Origin: Martinezella lusitana
GTDB lineage: Bacteria > Pseudomonadota > Alphaproteobacteria > Rhizobiales > Rhizobiaceae
Direction of reading: 5' to 3'
DNA length: 64,000 bases
NCBI RefSeq assembly: GCF_016901135.1
Contig: NZ_JAFEVL010000001.1
Coordinates: forward strand, 62,001 to 126,000
Shown piece after piece: positions 24,021 through 33,227 of this stretch (within the stretch, counting starts at the first letter, position 1; every line of letters starts with the position of its first letter). The notes beneath the pieces are model-generated. The model saw only the letters and a program-made list of their open reading frames with translations. It did not search any database and was not told where the DNA came from. The position numbers and the translations under genes were made by a program.

Positions 24021-25317
24021 TCTTCGCCCAGAACTTCCAGAACGGCGGCTTCTTTGCCGGCTCGGTCTGTGCGGTTTCGACAGCCGGATTTTGCGCGTAG
24101 GCGAGCGGATAGACGACCGGGCTCATCGGGTTCGCCATCGGGATCGGCACATTCGCCGGAATGTTGGTCGCGATCAGGGGACCGCCGGTCTGTTGCGCCG
24201 CCGCATCGGGAGCTGATGTCGCGAGCCGAATGCTTGCCGTCGTCGTCGGGCTTGCCACAGTGCCGCCGCGCGCGACCTGCTGCGCCGATTGATTGGACAT
24301 CATCGACTCGAGATCGGCGACCTTCATCATCTTGCCGGCGGCAAGGGCCGTGCCGGTCGGCGCATAGGCAAGATCGTGGCCCTTGCGCTGCTTGGCGACG
24401 ACGGCCTTGCGCTCGGCTTCGGTCGGGTCATACCAGGCCATGTCGCTATATTTCTTCGTGGCCGCGGCATAATCGGCCTGATATTGCTTGTCGTAGGTGG
24501 CAAGAGCCATCTGCAAGGCAGGCGGAGCCGTCATCACGGGGCATTTGCCGCCGGCGTTGAACGGGCCGCTGGCCTGCTGATTGAAGACGTATTTCTTCTC
24601 GCAGACTTCCACTTCCGGCGGCCGCTTGGTGACTTCGAAGTTGTCGTAGCCGACCTTCAGCATCTTCCAGAATTCGATATTGGGGCTGAGCCGGTGCTTC
24701 CACATGTTTTCCGCCGTCATGCGGAAGGGGAAAGCCTCGAGCTGAATGGCCTTCTGGCCGCCCTTGAAGGCGTCGCGCGCGAAGGCATAGATTTCCAGCA
24801 CCTGCTGATCGGTCATCGAATAGCAGCCCGACGACGAGCAGGCGCCGTGGATCATCAGATTGGCGCCGGTGCGGCCATTGGCTGCGTCATAACGGTTCGG
24901 AAAGCCGGTATTGATGGCGAGATAGTATTTCGAATTCGGATTGAGATTGGCCGGCGTCAGCATGTAGAAGCCTTCCGGCGCTTGCCGGTCGCCTTCCTTG
25001 ACCTTCGGGCCCAGGCGGCCGGACCAGGCGCAGATATTGTAAGCGGCGATCACTTCGAAACGATTGTTCTGGTTCGCCTTCAGGATCTCCATCGCGCCTT
25101 CTTCCTTGAAGATGCGGATCATGATCGGCGAATTGCGGTCCATGCCCTTTTTCGCCATGTCGGCAAGGATATGACTCGGAAGCGGCTGTTCGACCTTGTT
25201 CGCCACCTTCGACAGATCGATCGACGCGGTATCCAACGCGTCGTTGCAGCCGGCGAGCGCCAGCGTCATCAGGAAGATGTAAGCAAGGTTACGAATGCGC
25301 ATTCTGACTTGGCCCAT
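24013..25317 (-). CDS. L,D-transpeptidase lipoprotein (YkuD/YafK type)
   Basis: A 434-residue protein. A hydrophobic leader ends in LAGC (C24), a lipobox, so it is probably lipid-anchored. The YkuD active-site motif reads MIHGACSSSGCYSM, with H157 and catalytic C165. YafK-type enzymes make or cut L,D bonds in peptidoglycan or attach proteins to it. The C-terminal third is low-complexity (A, T, P rich). Start ATG 25317; ATG 25302 is an equal alternative. It forms an operon with the downstream tusA-like gene and is one of several wall genes in this core region. Confidence 0.88.
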   Translation of the reverse strand: MGQVRMRIRNLAYIFLMTLALAGCNDALDTASIDLSKVANKVEQPLPSHILADMAKKGMDRNSPIMIRIFKEEGAMEILKANQNNRFEVIAAYNICAWSGRLGPKVKEGDRQAPEGFYMLTPANLNPNSKYYLAINTGFPNRYDAANGRTGANLMIHGACSSSGCYSMTDQQVLEIYAFARDAFKGGQKAIQLEAFPFRMTAENMWKHRLSPNIEFWKMLKVGYDNFEVTKRPPEVEVCEKKYVFNQQASGPFNAGGKCPVMTAPPALQMALATYDKQYQADYAAATKKYSDMAWYDPTEAERKAVVAKQRKGHDLAYAPTGTALAAGKMMKVADLESMMSNQSAQQVARGGTVASPTTTASIRLATSAPDAAAQQTGGPLIATNIPANVPIPMANPMSPVVYPLAYAQNPAVETAQTEPAKKPPFWKFWAKSE

Positions 25318-25533
25318 AAATGCGAAGAGCGGCAGCTCGATCTGTTTCGCCGCTCCCCCCTCGAAGCATGAAACGGAATCATAGATGGCTTATACTTGAA
25401 AATTCCTTACCAGCCTATGACGTGCCCGCGAAGCGTCGCAAGCTTTTCTTTGCCATAAAAGCTTCGATAACAGGAATGTGGCCAAGATTTGGCCTCATTC
25501 CCGTTTTTCGCGATCACGTTTTCAGAATGCGGT

Positions 25534-26487
25534 TTAGAGATTGCGACCGATGTTGAGGAATTTCTGGCGACGGTCGCTGCGCAGCTGTTCGCCCGAACGG
25601 CTGGAAAGCTCGCCAAGTGCGTTGGAAATCACGTCTCCCGCGGCGGCGATCACGGTCTGCGGATCGCGATGCGCGCCGCCAAGCGGCTCGGGAATGATGC
25701 CGTCGATCACACCAAGGCCTTTCAGGTCTTCGGCGGTGATTTTCATGTTGGTGGCGGCTTCCTTGGCGCGGGTGGAATCGCGCCAGAGGATCGAGGCTGC
25801 ACCTTCGGGCGAAATCACACTGTAGATCGAATGCTCGAGCATATAGACGCGGTTGCCGGTGGCGATCGCGATGGCGCCGCCGGAGCCGCCTTCGCCGATG
25901 ACGACGGAGATGATCGGCACCTTGACGCCAAGACACATTTCGGTGGAGCGGGCGATCGCCTCCGCCTGGCCGCGCTCTTCCGCTCCGACGCCGGGATAGG
26001 CGCCCGCGGTGTCGACCAGCGTGATGACCGGCAGCTGGAAACGGTCGGCCATTTCGAGGATGCGGATCGCCTTGCGGTAGCCCTCGGGGCGGGCACTGCC
26101 GAAATTGTGCTTCAAGCGGCTCTTGGTGTCATTGCCCTTTTCCTGGCCGATGATGGCGATCGGCTGGCCGCGAAAGCGGGCAAAGCCCGCCTGGATGGCG
26201 GCATCCTCGGAGAATTTGCGGTCGCCGGCCAGCGGCGTGAATTCCGTGAACAGTGCCTCGGCATAGTCGACGAAATGCGGACGCTGCGGATGGCGGGCGA
26301 CCTGCGTCTTCTGCCAGGCATTGAGCTTGGAATAGATGTCGGCCATCGCCTCGCGGACACGGATTTCAAGCCGGCCCACTTCGTCTGACGTGTCGATGCT
26401 CTCGTCTTCGCTCGCCAGTTTCTTGAGCTCGTGAATCTTGCCTTCGAGATCCGAGATGGGCTTTTCGAAGTCCAGATAATTGTGCAT
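25534..26487 (-). CDS. accA: Acetyl-CoA carboxylase carboxyltransferase subunit alpha
   Basis: A 317-residue protein matching AccA over its length ([18 protein letters not shown] start, [13 protein letters not shown]-like [24 protein letters not shown]). It joins AccD to transfer the carboxyl group from biotin to acetyl-CoA, the first step of fatty-acid synthesis. accD and accBC are elsewhere. It is transcribed in the same direction as xerD, 63 bases downstream of it. The length is normal for the family. Confidence 0.97.
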   Translation of the reverse strand: MHNYLDFEKPISDLEGKIHELKKLASEDESIDTSDEVGRLEIRVREAMADIYSKLNAWQKTQVARHPQRPHFVDYAEALFTEFTPLAGDRKFSEDAAIQAGFARFRGQPIAIIGQEKGNDTKSRLKHNFGSARPEGYRKAIRILEMADRFQLPVITLVDTAGAYPGVGAEERGQAEAIARSTEMCLGVKVPIISVVIGEGGSGGAIAIATGNRVYMLEHSIYSVISPEGAASILWRDSTRAKEAATNMKITAEDLKGLGVIDGIIPEPLGGAHRDPQTVIAAAGDVISNALGELSSRSGEQLRSDRRQKFLNIGRNL

Positions 26488-26550
26488 GAGGTGCGTTTCC
26501 GATCCTTTTGCGCGTGACGAGCGACGGCAGGTTTAACCCTTGTGCCGGTC

Positions 26551-27525
26551 CTATTCCTGTTTTTTGGCCTGTTTGGCAAGGGGGTGATGCGTTTGGACGA
26601 GCTGATGAAGGCGTTCTTCCAACACATGCGTGTAGATTTGCGTGGTCGAAATGTCCGAATGGCCGAGAAGTTCCTGCACCACGCGCAGGTCCGCACCGTT
26701 TGCCAGCAGATGGCTTGCAAAGGCATGGCGCATGACATGCGGCGAGATCATCGAAGGCGTCAGCCCGGCGCGGATGGCAAGATCCTTGAGATCGCGAGCG
26801 AAGACCTGGCGCGGCAGATAACCCTGCCTGGAGGCCGAAGGGAAGAGCCACGGGCTTTCCGGGGCGGGCTCTTTGGCATTTGCCGCCAGCGCTGCCTGTA
26901 GCCGTCCATAGGCCTTCAGCGCTGATATGGCCGACTGCGACAGCGGCACCAGCCGTTCCTTGTTTCCCTTGCCGCGAATGATGAGGAAGCGCCCTTCGTG
27001 GTCCAGCACCTTGGCCGGCAATGTAACGAGCTCGCTCACGCGCATGCCGGTGGCGTAAAGCAGTTCCAGCAGCACAAGCATGCGCAGGCGCTGCAGCCGG
27101 TCAGGGCCTTCGGCTGCCGCTTCCATTTCTGCCTGAGTCAGAAGGCGTGTCACTTGGTCGACGCCCATGGTCTTCGGAAGGGGACGGCCCTTTTTCGGCG
27201 CATCGAGGATTCCTGTGGGATCGTCGGTGCGCAAGCCTTCTGCATAGAGGAATTTGTAGAACTGGCGCATGGCGGAAAGCCGCCGTGCCTGAGAGGAGGG
27301 TTTGAAGCCCTGGATCGAGAGGCCGGAGAGATAGGCGCCGAGATCGTTCGGCCCTGCCTCGGTCAGGCGGACGCTGCGCTCGGACAGGAAGCCGTGGAGA
27401 TCCTCGAGATCGCGCTCATAGGATTGCAGCGTGTTGACTGCGGCGCCGCGTTCGGCGCTCATCATCTCCAGGAAGGCTTCCAGATGCGCCCGGCCCAGAT
27501 CTCTCACCCCAGCCCTCGCATTCAT
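26551..27525 (-). CDS. xerD: Site-specific tyrosine recombinase XerD
   Basis: A 324-residue recombinase with the catalytic set R162 (ATGMRVSEL), K186, H263 and R266 ([12 protein letters not shown]), H289 and Y298 (TTQIYTHV). XerC/XerD resolve chromosome dimers at dif under FtsK control. The start at ATG 27525 gives normal length; a longer frame adds 33 poor residues and overlaps the upstream small gene. The flanking accA and aroK genes are the usual rhizobial context, so this is the housekeeping copy and not an island integrase. Confidence 0.93.
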   Translation of the reverse strand: MNARAGVRDLGRAHLEAFLEMMSAERGAAVNTLQSYERDLEDLHGFLSERSVRLTEAGPNDLGAYLSGLSIQGFKPSSQARRLSAMRQFYKFLYAEGLRTDDPTGILDAPKKGRPLPKTMGVDQVTRLLTQAEMEAAAEGPDRLQRLRMLVLLELLYATGMRVSELVTLPAKVLDHEGRFLIIRGKGNKERLVPLSQSAISALKAYGRLQAALAANAKEPAPESPWLFPSASRQGYLPRQVFARDLKDLAIRAGLTPSMISPHVMRHAFASHLLANGADLRVVQELLGHSDISTTQIYTHVLEERLHQLVQTHHPLAKQAKKQE

Positions 27526-27689
27526 GGCTTCAACGAGCCGGTGACCGGCGGATTGATGCGTTCCGGCGGAATGCGGATCGTGACTTCGCGCGGCTGCGGA
27601 TCGACGAAGAGCACGAGCGCCCACATTGCCCCATATATCGATCCGCCGATGACCGCGCAGATGACAAGGAAGCGAAACAGGGTTGGCAT
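27522..27689 (-). CDS. Small single-pass membrane protein upstream of xerD
   Basis: A 55-residue protein starting [16 protein letters not shown], with one transmembrane helix (about 5-28) and a basic, proline-rich tail. It overlaps the xerD start by four bases, suggesting coupling. Comparable small proteins sit upstream of xerD in other rhizobia, but the function is unknown. An ATG at 27731 would add 14 charged residues. Confidence 0.7.
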   Translation of the reverse strand: MPTLFRFLVICAVIGGSIYGAMWALVLFVDPQPREVTIRIPPERINPPVTGSLKP

Positions 27690-27847
27690 TCGGAAATTCT
27701 CCTCGTCCCAGTCATAAGTCCGGCGACGCAATAATTATACCCACCAAGCGTTAGCTGAAGGATATTGCAGACATGTTTACGCAGCGGCGTCTTGACGCTA
27801 CAGGCGCATTTGACGATACCGTTTCCAAAGAAATTGTGAATGGGCCG

Positions 27848-28441
27848 ATGAGTGAACAAGTCCTGACCCTTGCAGAGAGCCTCAAAGACAGGGCGCGCGC
27901 CGCGCTCGGTCAGCGCAATCTTGTCCTCGTGGGATTGATGGGGGCGGGGAAGTCGTCGATCGGCCGGCTGGTCGCCCAGCAGCTTGGCATTCCCTTCGTC
28001 GATACGGACGCCGAGATCGAGCGCGTGTCGCGCATGACGATCACTGAACTATTCGCCGCCTATGGCGAACAGGAGTTCCGGGCGCTGGAAACGCGCGTGA
28101 TCAAGCGTCTCCTCAAGGGCGGGCCGCGTGTTGTCTCGACCGGCGGCGGTGCCTTCATCAACGAGAGCACGCGGTTTCATGTCAAACGCGGCAGTCTTTC
28201 CGTCTGGCTGAAGGCCGATCTCGACGTGCTCTGGGATCGGGTCAACAAGCGCGATGTGCGTCCCCTGCTCAAGACCGAGAATCCAAAACAGACCCTCGAG
28301 GACCTGATGAACGCGCGCTATCCGATCTATGCGGAAGCCGATCTCACGGTTCTGTCCCTTGATGTGGGCAAGGAGACCATGGTCAAGGAAGTCCTTGCCG
28401 CCATCGCCGAGGGAAAGAAAGCAGAAAGCAAAACACCATGA
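27848..28441 (+). CDS. aroK: Shikimate kinase
   Basis: A 197-residue kinase with P-loop GLMGAGKSS (about 29-37), the shikimate-binding DTD motif (FVDTDAEIE), R in EFRALE, and the STGGGAF motif. It phosphorylates shikimate in aromatic amino-acid synthesis. The start at ATG 27848 matches the length of rhizobial AroK; an ATG at 27773 behind AAGGA would add 25 residues. It overlaps aroB by four bases (ATGA), a coupled pair for consecutive chorismate-pathway steps. Confidence 0.95.
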   Translation: MSEQVLTLAESLKDRARAALGQRNLVLVGLMGAGKSSIGRLVAQQLGIPFVDTDAEIERVSRMTITELFAAYGEQEFRALETRVIKRLLKGGPRVVSTGGGAFINESTRFHVKRGSLSVWLKADLDVLWDRVNKRDVRPLLKTENPKQTLEDLMNARYPIYAEADLTVLSLDVGKETMVKEVLAAIAEGKKAESKTP

Positions 28442-29568
28442 ATGCGATCACAGCGGCTTCCGCAGAACGTCTGGTGCGCGTGCCTCTTGGCGAACGCGCC
28501 TATGATATCCTGATCGGCCCCGGCCTGATCGCCCGGGCAGGGCGCGAGATCGCCGCACGGCTGAAGGGCCGCAAGGCTGCTATCATCACGGACGAAAACG
28601 TCGCGCCGCTCTATCTCGACGCCTTGGTCGCGAGCCTGCAGGCCGCGAGCATCCAGGCATCCAGCCTCGTGCTGCCGGCCGGCGAGAAGACCAAGAGCTT
28701 CGAACATCTCATGACGGTCTGCGATGCGGTGCTGACCGCGCGTGTCGAGCGCAACGATGCCGTGATCGCGCTCGGCGGCGGCGTCATCGGCGATCTCGCC
28801 GGCTTTGCGGCCGGCATCGTGCGCCGTGGCGTTCGCTTCGTTCAGGTTCCGACCTCGCTGCTGTCGCAGGTGGATTCTTCCGTCGGCGGCAAGACCGGCA
28901 TCAATACCCATCACGGCAAGAACCTCATCGGCGTCTTCCACCAGCCGGATCTGGTGCTTGCCGATATCGATGTGCTGAATACGCTGAGCGAGCGCGAATT
29001 CCGCGCCGGCTATGCCGAAGTCGCCAAATACGGCCTGATCGACAAGCCCGACTTCTTCGCCTGGCTCGAGTCCAACTGGAGGCAAGTCTTTGCCGGTGGT
29101 GCGGCCCGCATCGAGGCGATCGCCGCAAGCTGCCAGGCAAAATCAGATGTCGTCGTTGCTGACGAGCGCGAAAACGGCCCCCGCGCGCTGCTCAATCTCG
29201 GTCACACCTTCGGCCACGCGCTCGAAGCCGCCACCGCCTATGACAGCCGCCGGCTGGTGCACGGCGAAGGGGTCGCGATCGGCATGGTGCTGGCGCACGA
29301 ATTTTCTGCACGTCTCAATCTGGCAAGCCCGGACGATGCAAAACGGGTCGAGGCGCATCTGAAGGTCGTGGGCCTGCCGACCCGGATGGGCGATATCCCG
29401 GGCGAGCTGCCGCCTGCCGAGACGCTGATGGATGCGATTGCGCAGGACAAGAAGGTCAAGAGCGGCAAGCTGACGTTCATTTTGACCCATGGCATCGGCC
29501 AGTCCTTTGTCGCCGACGACGTGCCGTCCTCGGAAGTCCTGAGTTTCCTGAAGGAAAAGCATCCCTGA
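28438..29568 (+). CDS. aroB: 3-dehydroquinate synthase
   Basis: A 376-residue enzyme with the NAD-binding ALGGGVIGDLAGFAA segment, SSVGGKTGINTHHGKN and the zinc-site region NLGHTFGHALE. It converts DAHP to 3-dehydroquinate, the second step of the shikimate route. It is coupled to aroK by a 4-base overlap, and its TGA overlaps the ATG of the CNNM transporter gene by one base, so the three genes form one operon. Confidence 0.97.
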   Translation: MNAITAASAERLVRVPLGERAYDILIGPGLIARAGREIAARLKGRKAAIITDENVAPLYLDALVASLQAASIQASSLVLPAGEKTKSFEHLMTVCDAVLTARVERNDAVIALGGGVIGDLAGFAAGIVRRGVRFVQVPTSLLSQVDSSVGGKTGINTHHGKNLIGVFHQPDLVLADIDVLNTLSEREFRAGYAEVAKYGLIDKPDFFAWLESNWRQVFAGGAARIEAIAASCQAKSDVVVADERENGPRALLNLGHTFGHALEAATAYDSRRLVHGEGVAIGMVLAHEFSARLNLASPDDAKRVEAHLKVVGLPTRMGDIPGELPPAETLMDAIAQDKKVKSGKLTFILTHGIGQSFVADDVPSSEVLSFLKEKHP

Positions 29569-30878
29569 TGACGGTCGAGGGCACGCTGGCTGTACTGTTC
29601 GAATATTGGCCCGAGATCATCTCGATCGTTGTGCTCGTGCTGCTGTCGGCCTTCTTCTCCGGTTCGGAAACGGCGCTTACCGCCGTCTCTCGCAGCCGCA
29701 TCCATACGCTGGAGGCAAACGGCGACGAGGACGCCGGGATCGTGCGTCGGCTGATCGAGCGCCGGGACCGGCTGATCGGCGCGCTGCTCATCGGCAATAA
29801 CCTTGCCAATATCCTATCGTCTTCGCTGGCGACCAGCGTCTTCCTCGGACTGTTCGGCAACTCGGGCGTGGCGCTCGCGACGGTCGCCATGACCGTCATC
29901 CTCGTCATCTTCGCCGAAGTGCTGCCGAAAAGCTGGGCCATTTCGACGCCGGACCGCTTTGCGCTCAATGTCGCCGGCACGGTGCGGCTCTTCGTCGCCG
30001 TCGTCGGTCCGGTATCGAGCTTCGTCAATGCCATCGTCCGATGGATCCTTGGCATTTTCGGCATCAACCTCTCGAAGGAGGTGTCGATGCTGTCGGCGCA
30101 TGACGAACTGCGCGGCGCTGTGGATCTGCTGCACCGGGAAGGGTCGGTGGTCAAGGCAGACCGCGACCGCCTGGGCGGGGTGCTCGACCTCGGCGAACTC
30201 GAACTCTCCGACATCATGGTGCACCGCACGGCGATGCGCGCCATCAATGCCGACGACCCGCCCGAGGTCGTGGTGCGCGCCATCCTCGACAGCCCGTACA
30301 CACGCATGCCGCTCTGGCGCGGCACGATCGACAACATCATCGGCGTCGTCCACGCCAAGGACTTGCTGAGGGCGCTAGCCGAGCGGAATGTCGAGCCGGA
30401 GAACCTCGACATCGTCAAGATCGCGCAGAAGCCCTGGTTCGTGCCCGACAGCACCAATCTCGAGGATCAGCTCAACGCCTTCCTGCGCCGCAAGCAGCAT
30501 TTCGCCGTCGTCGTCGACGAATATGGTGAGGTGCAGGGCATCGTGACGCTGGAGGATATTCTGGAGGAGATCGTCGGCGATATCGCCGACGAGCACGATA
30601 TCGACATCCAGGGTGTGCGGCAGGAGGCCGACGGCTCGATCGTGGTCGATGGCGTGGTGCCTATCCGCGACCTCAACCGTGCGCTTGACTGGAACCTGCC
30701 TGACCAGGAGGCAACGACGATTGCCGGCCTCGTCATTCATGAATCGATGACCATTCCCGAAGAGCGGCAAGCCTTCACCTTCTACGGAAAGCGCTTCATC
30801 GTCATGAAGCGGGAAAAAAACCGCATCACCAAGCTGCGCATTCGCCCCGCCGAGACGGAAGAGAACAAGCCGGAATAA
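29568..30878 (+). CDS. CNNM/CorC-type membrane transporter (hemolysin-like, CBS domains)
   Basis: A 436-residue protein. An N-terminal DUF21/CNNM region with about four membrane helices contains SAFFSGSETALTAVSR and NNLANI. Two CBS domains follow (MVHRTAMRAINADD; VVVDEYGEVQGIVTLEDILEE, split by typical spacing), and a CorC_HlyC domain ends the protein. The family is linked to magnesium or cobalt efflux; older names call it hemolysin. Its start overlaps the aroB stop, a conserved rhizobial arrangement without known metabolic reason. Confidence 0.93.
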   Translation: MTVEGTLAVLFEYWPEIISIVVLVLLSAFFSGSETALTAVSRSRIHTLEANGDEDAGIVRRLIERRDRLIGALLIGNNLANILSSSLATSVFLGLFGNSGVALATVAMTVILVIFAEVLPKSWAISTPDRFALNVAGTVRLFVAVVGPVSSFVNAIVRWILGIFGINLSKEVSMLSAHDELRGAVDLLHREGSVVKADRDRLGGVLDLGELELSDIMVHRTAMRAINADDPPEVVVRAILDSPYTRMPLWRGTIDNIIGVVHAKDLLRALAERNVEPENLDIVKIAQKPWFVPDSTNLEDQLNAFLRRKQHFAVVVDEYGEVQGIVTLEDILEEIVGDIADEHDIDIQGVRQEADGSIVVDGVVPIRDLNRALDWNLPDQEATTIAGLVIHESMTIPEERQAFTFYGKRFIVMKREKNRITKLRIRPAETEENKPE

Positions 30879-30896
30879 GGGCCATCTACCGCAAGA

Positions 30897-31184
30897 TTAC
30901 CAGCGCACCGCCTCTCCGGGTGCAGCCGGCTCCACGGCAAGCGCATGCAATCCGGCATCCAGTTCCGGCTTCAGAAGATCGTTGATCGCCCTGTGGCGTG
31001 CGAGGCGCGGCATGCCCGCGAACTTGGCGGAGACGATGCGAACTCTTATATGGGTCTCGCCGGTTCCGGTCATGTCCGGCTGGTGGCCGGCGTGCAAGTG
31101 GCTTTCATTGATGACGGCAAGACGCTCGGGCGCGAAGGCGTCGTTGAGTTTCTTCTCAATGCGGGATTGCAGTGTCGTTTCCAT
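30897..31184 (-). CDS. BolA-family protein
   Basis: A 95-residue protein of the BolA fold with ESHLHAGH in the loop and the conserved RHRAIND segment (HRxVxxxL pattern). BolA proteins bind [2Fe-2S] clusters together with monothiol glutaredoxins and influence morphology and iron responses. It stands convergent with the CNNM gene and divergent from the J-domain gene. Assignment to a BolA subgroup is not possible from the sequence alone. Confidence 0.92.
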   Translation of the reverse strand: METTLQSRIEKKLNDAFAPERLAVINESHLHAGHQPDMTGTGETHIRVRIVSAKFAGMPRLARHRAINDLLKPELDAGLHALAVEPAAPGEAVRW

Positions 31185-31290
31185 GTTCCCGCTTCGTCCT
31201 TCCTAGCGAAAAAGGTTCCCACAAAGCCTGCAACATTCCCATTTGTCAATTCTTGTTGTGGGCTAATCCAGGCCCCATAATTAGGGCACT

Positions 31291-31911
31291 ATGGGACTTG
31301 ATTCAAAATACTTCGATCGCATTCGAACCCGCCGCAAACGCCCGCAGGAACCCGAGCAGGGCCCGCCGACGTGCCAATGGGACGGCTGCGACAAGCATGG
31401 CACGCATCGCGCACCCGTCGGGCGCAATGCGGAAGGGCAGTTCTTTTTGTTCTGCTTCGAGCACGTCAAGGAATACAACAAGGGCTACAATTATTTCTCC
31501 GGCCTCTCGGACGGGGAGATCGCGCGCTACCAGAAGGAAGCCGTTACCGGCCATCGTCCGACCTGGACCGTCGGCGTCAACAAGGCGGCGAAGCACAGCC
31601 CCTTGCAGTCGGAAATCCGCTCTGGCGCCTATACCCGGGTTCGCGATCCCTTTGGCTTCGTCAAGGATGGTGATGGGCGCGGCAGCGGACCGCGCTTCCC
31701 GGAGCAGCGCAAGCTGAAAACGCTGGAGGCGAAAGCATTCGATACGATGGGGCTCGGCGCCAATGCCTCTGCGCCGGACATCAAGCGCCGGTACAAGGAA
31801 TTGGTGAAAATGCATCACCCGGATGCCAATGGCGGCGACCGCGGCTCCGAGGAGCGTTTCCGCGCGGTTATTCAGGCCTATCAATTATTGAAACAGAACG
31901 GTTTTTGTTAA
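31291..31911 (+). CDS. C-terminal J-domain protein (DnaJ-like co-chaperone)
   Basis: A 206-residue protein. The first 130 residues hold a small Cys/His-containing region (CQWDGC, then CFEH) that may bind zinc. The last 65 form a J domain with HPD at 176-178. J domains stimulate DnaK ATPase. The layout, with the J domain at the end, is common in alphaproteobacteria and differs from true DnaJ. Divergent from bolA. The client is unknown. Confidence 0.9.
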   Translation: MGLDSKYFDRIRTRRKRPQEPEQGPPTCQWDGCDKHGTHRAPVGRNAEGQFFLFCFEHVKEYNKGYNYFSGLSDGEIARYQKEAVTGHRPTWTVGVNKAAKHSPLQSEIRSGAYTRVRDPFGFVKDGDGRGSGPRFPEQRKLKTLEAKAFDTMGLGANASAPDIKRRYKELVKMHHPDANGGDRGSEERFRAVIQAYQLLKQNGFC

Positions 31912-32220
31912 TTCCTGTCCTTGCTCTCCGCCTTCAATCAGGTATGGTCCAAATCGGCTGAAGCCGTGGGCAACCGCGGCAGGGTGCGCGTTTGGCTGGC
32001 TGCACCTCGGTCAACTTTCCGGACGCGGCGTTTCTTGTCCGGGACTCTGTTCAAGGATGCTCGCCAGCGATCATTTCATCGCGCCGAGATTTTGCTTTAG
32101 TCCCGGAGAAGTATCGCCGCTGTTCCGACCGAACGGATGCGGGCAACAAAGCTGCGGCGTTTCGGATAAAATGGCTGAGATTGATATGGCTGGGTGAGAG
32201 CCACCCGCCCTGGAGACATG
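31912..32220. other. Intergenic region upstream of cobS
   Basis: 309 bases without a protein-coding frame I would accept. No cobalamin-riboswitch core was recognised. It should contain the cobS promoter; GGAG at 32212-32215 is the cobS Shine-Dalgarno. Confidence 0.5.
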
Positions 32221-33210
32221 ATGAGCAAGATTGACCTTGATATTTCCGAGATTCCCGACACCACCGTTTCGGTTCGTGATGTTTTCGGTATTGATTCCGA
32301 CATTCGCGTTCCCGCCTACAGCAAGGGCGGCGCCTACGTGCCCGATCTGGACACGGACTACCTCTTCGATCGCGAGACCACGCTCGCCATCCTCGCCGGT
32401 TTCGCCCATAACCGTCGCGTGATGATCTCTGGCTATCACGGTACCGGCAAATCCTCTCACATCGAGCAGGTCGCCGCGCGCCTCAACTGGCCTTGCGTGC
32501 GTATCAACCTCGACAGCCATGTCAGCCGTATCGACCTCGTCGGCAAGGATGCGATCGTCGTCAAGGACGGGCTGCAGATCACTGAATTCAAGGACGGGAT
32601 CCTGCCCTGGGCCTATCAGCACAATGTCGCGCTCGTCTTCGACGAATACGATGCTGGCCGTCCGGATGTGATGTTCGTCATCCAGCGCGTGCTGGAATCG
32701 TCGGGCCGCCTGACTCTGCTCGACCAGAGCCGCGTCATTCGTCCTCACCCGGCCTTCCGCCTGTTCGCGACCGCCAACACCATCGGTCTCGGCGACACGA
32801 CCGGCCTCTATCACGGCACGCAGCAGATCAACCAGGCGCAGATGGACCGCTGGTCGATCGTAACGACGCTGAACTATCTGCCGCACAACAACGAAGTCGC
32901 TATCGTGCTCGCGAAGGTGAAGTCCTTCCGCACCGACAAGGGCCGCGACACGGTCTCCAAGATGGTGCGCGTCGCTGACCTCACGCGTGCGGCCTTCATG
33001 AACGGCGATCTGTCGACCGTCATGAGCCCGCGTACGGTCATCACCTGGGCTGAGAATGCGGAGATCTTCGGCGATGTCGCCTTTGCCTTCCGTGTCACCT
33101 TCCTCAACAAGTGCGATGAGCTGGAGCGGCCGCTGGTCGCCGAGCATTATCAGCGCGCCTTCGGTATCGAGCTGAAGGAAAGTGCTGCCAACATCGTGCT
33201 CGAAGCCTAG
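32221..33210 (+). CDS. cobS: Cobaltochelatase subunit CobS
   Basis: A 329-residue AAA+ protein with Walker [10 protein letters not shown], Walker [11 protein letters not shown] and the MoxR-like sensor regions. With CobT and CobN it inserts cobalt into hydrogenobyrinic acid diamide in the aerobic B12 pathway. The start at ATG 32221 fits GGAG five bases before; ATG 32218 is too close. cobT follows after 17 bases. cobN is not in the window, as is common in rhizobia. Confidence 0.97.
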   Translation: MSKIDLDISEIPDTTVSVRDVFGIDSDIRVPAYSKGGAYVPDLDTDYLFDRETTLAILAGFAHNRRVMISGYHGTGKSSHIEQVAARLNWPCVRINLDSHVSRIDLVGKDAIVVKDGLQITEFKDGILPWAYQHNVALVFDEYDAGRPDVMFVIQRVLESSGRLTLLDQSRVIRPHPAFRLFATANTIGLGDTTGLYHGTQQINQAQMDRWSIVTTLNYLPHNNEVAIVLAKVKSFRTDKGRDTVSKMVRVADLTRAAFMNGDLSTVMSPRTVITWAENAEIFGDVAFAFRVTFLNKCDELERPLVAEHYQRAFGIELKESAANIVLEA

Positions 33211-33227
33211 GGAAGAACCCACACATC

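Noticed and set aside
26551..27525. The tyrosine recombinase as integrase of the island
   Set aside because: It is XerD in its normal core context (xerD-accA, aroK) on the far side of the tRNA, and is separated from the island by conserved genes.
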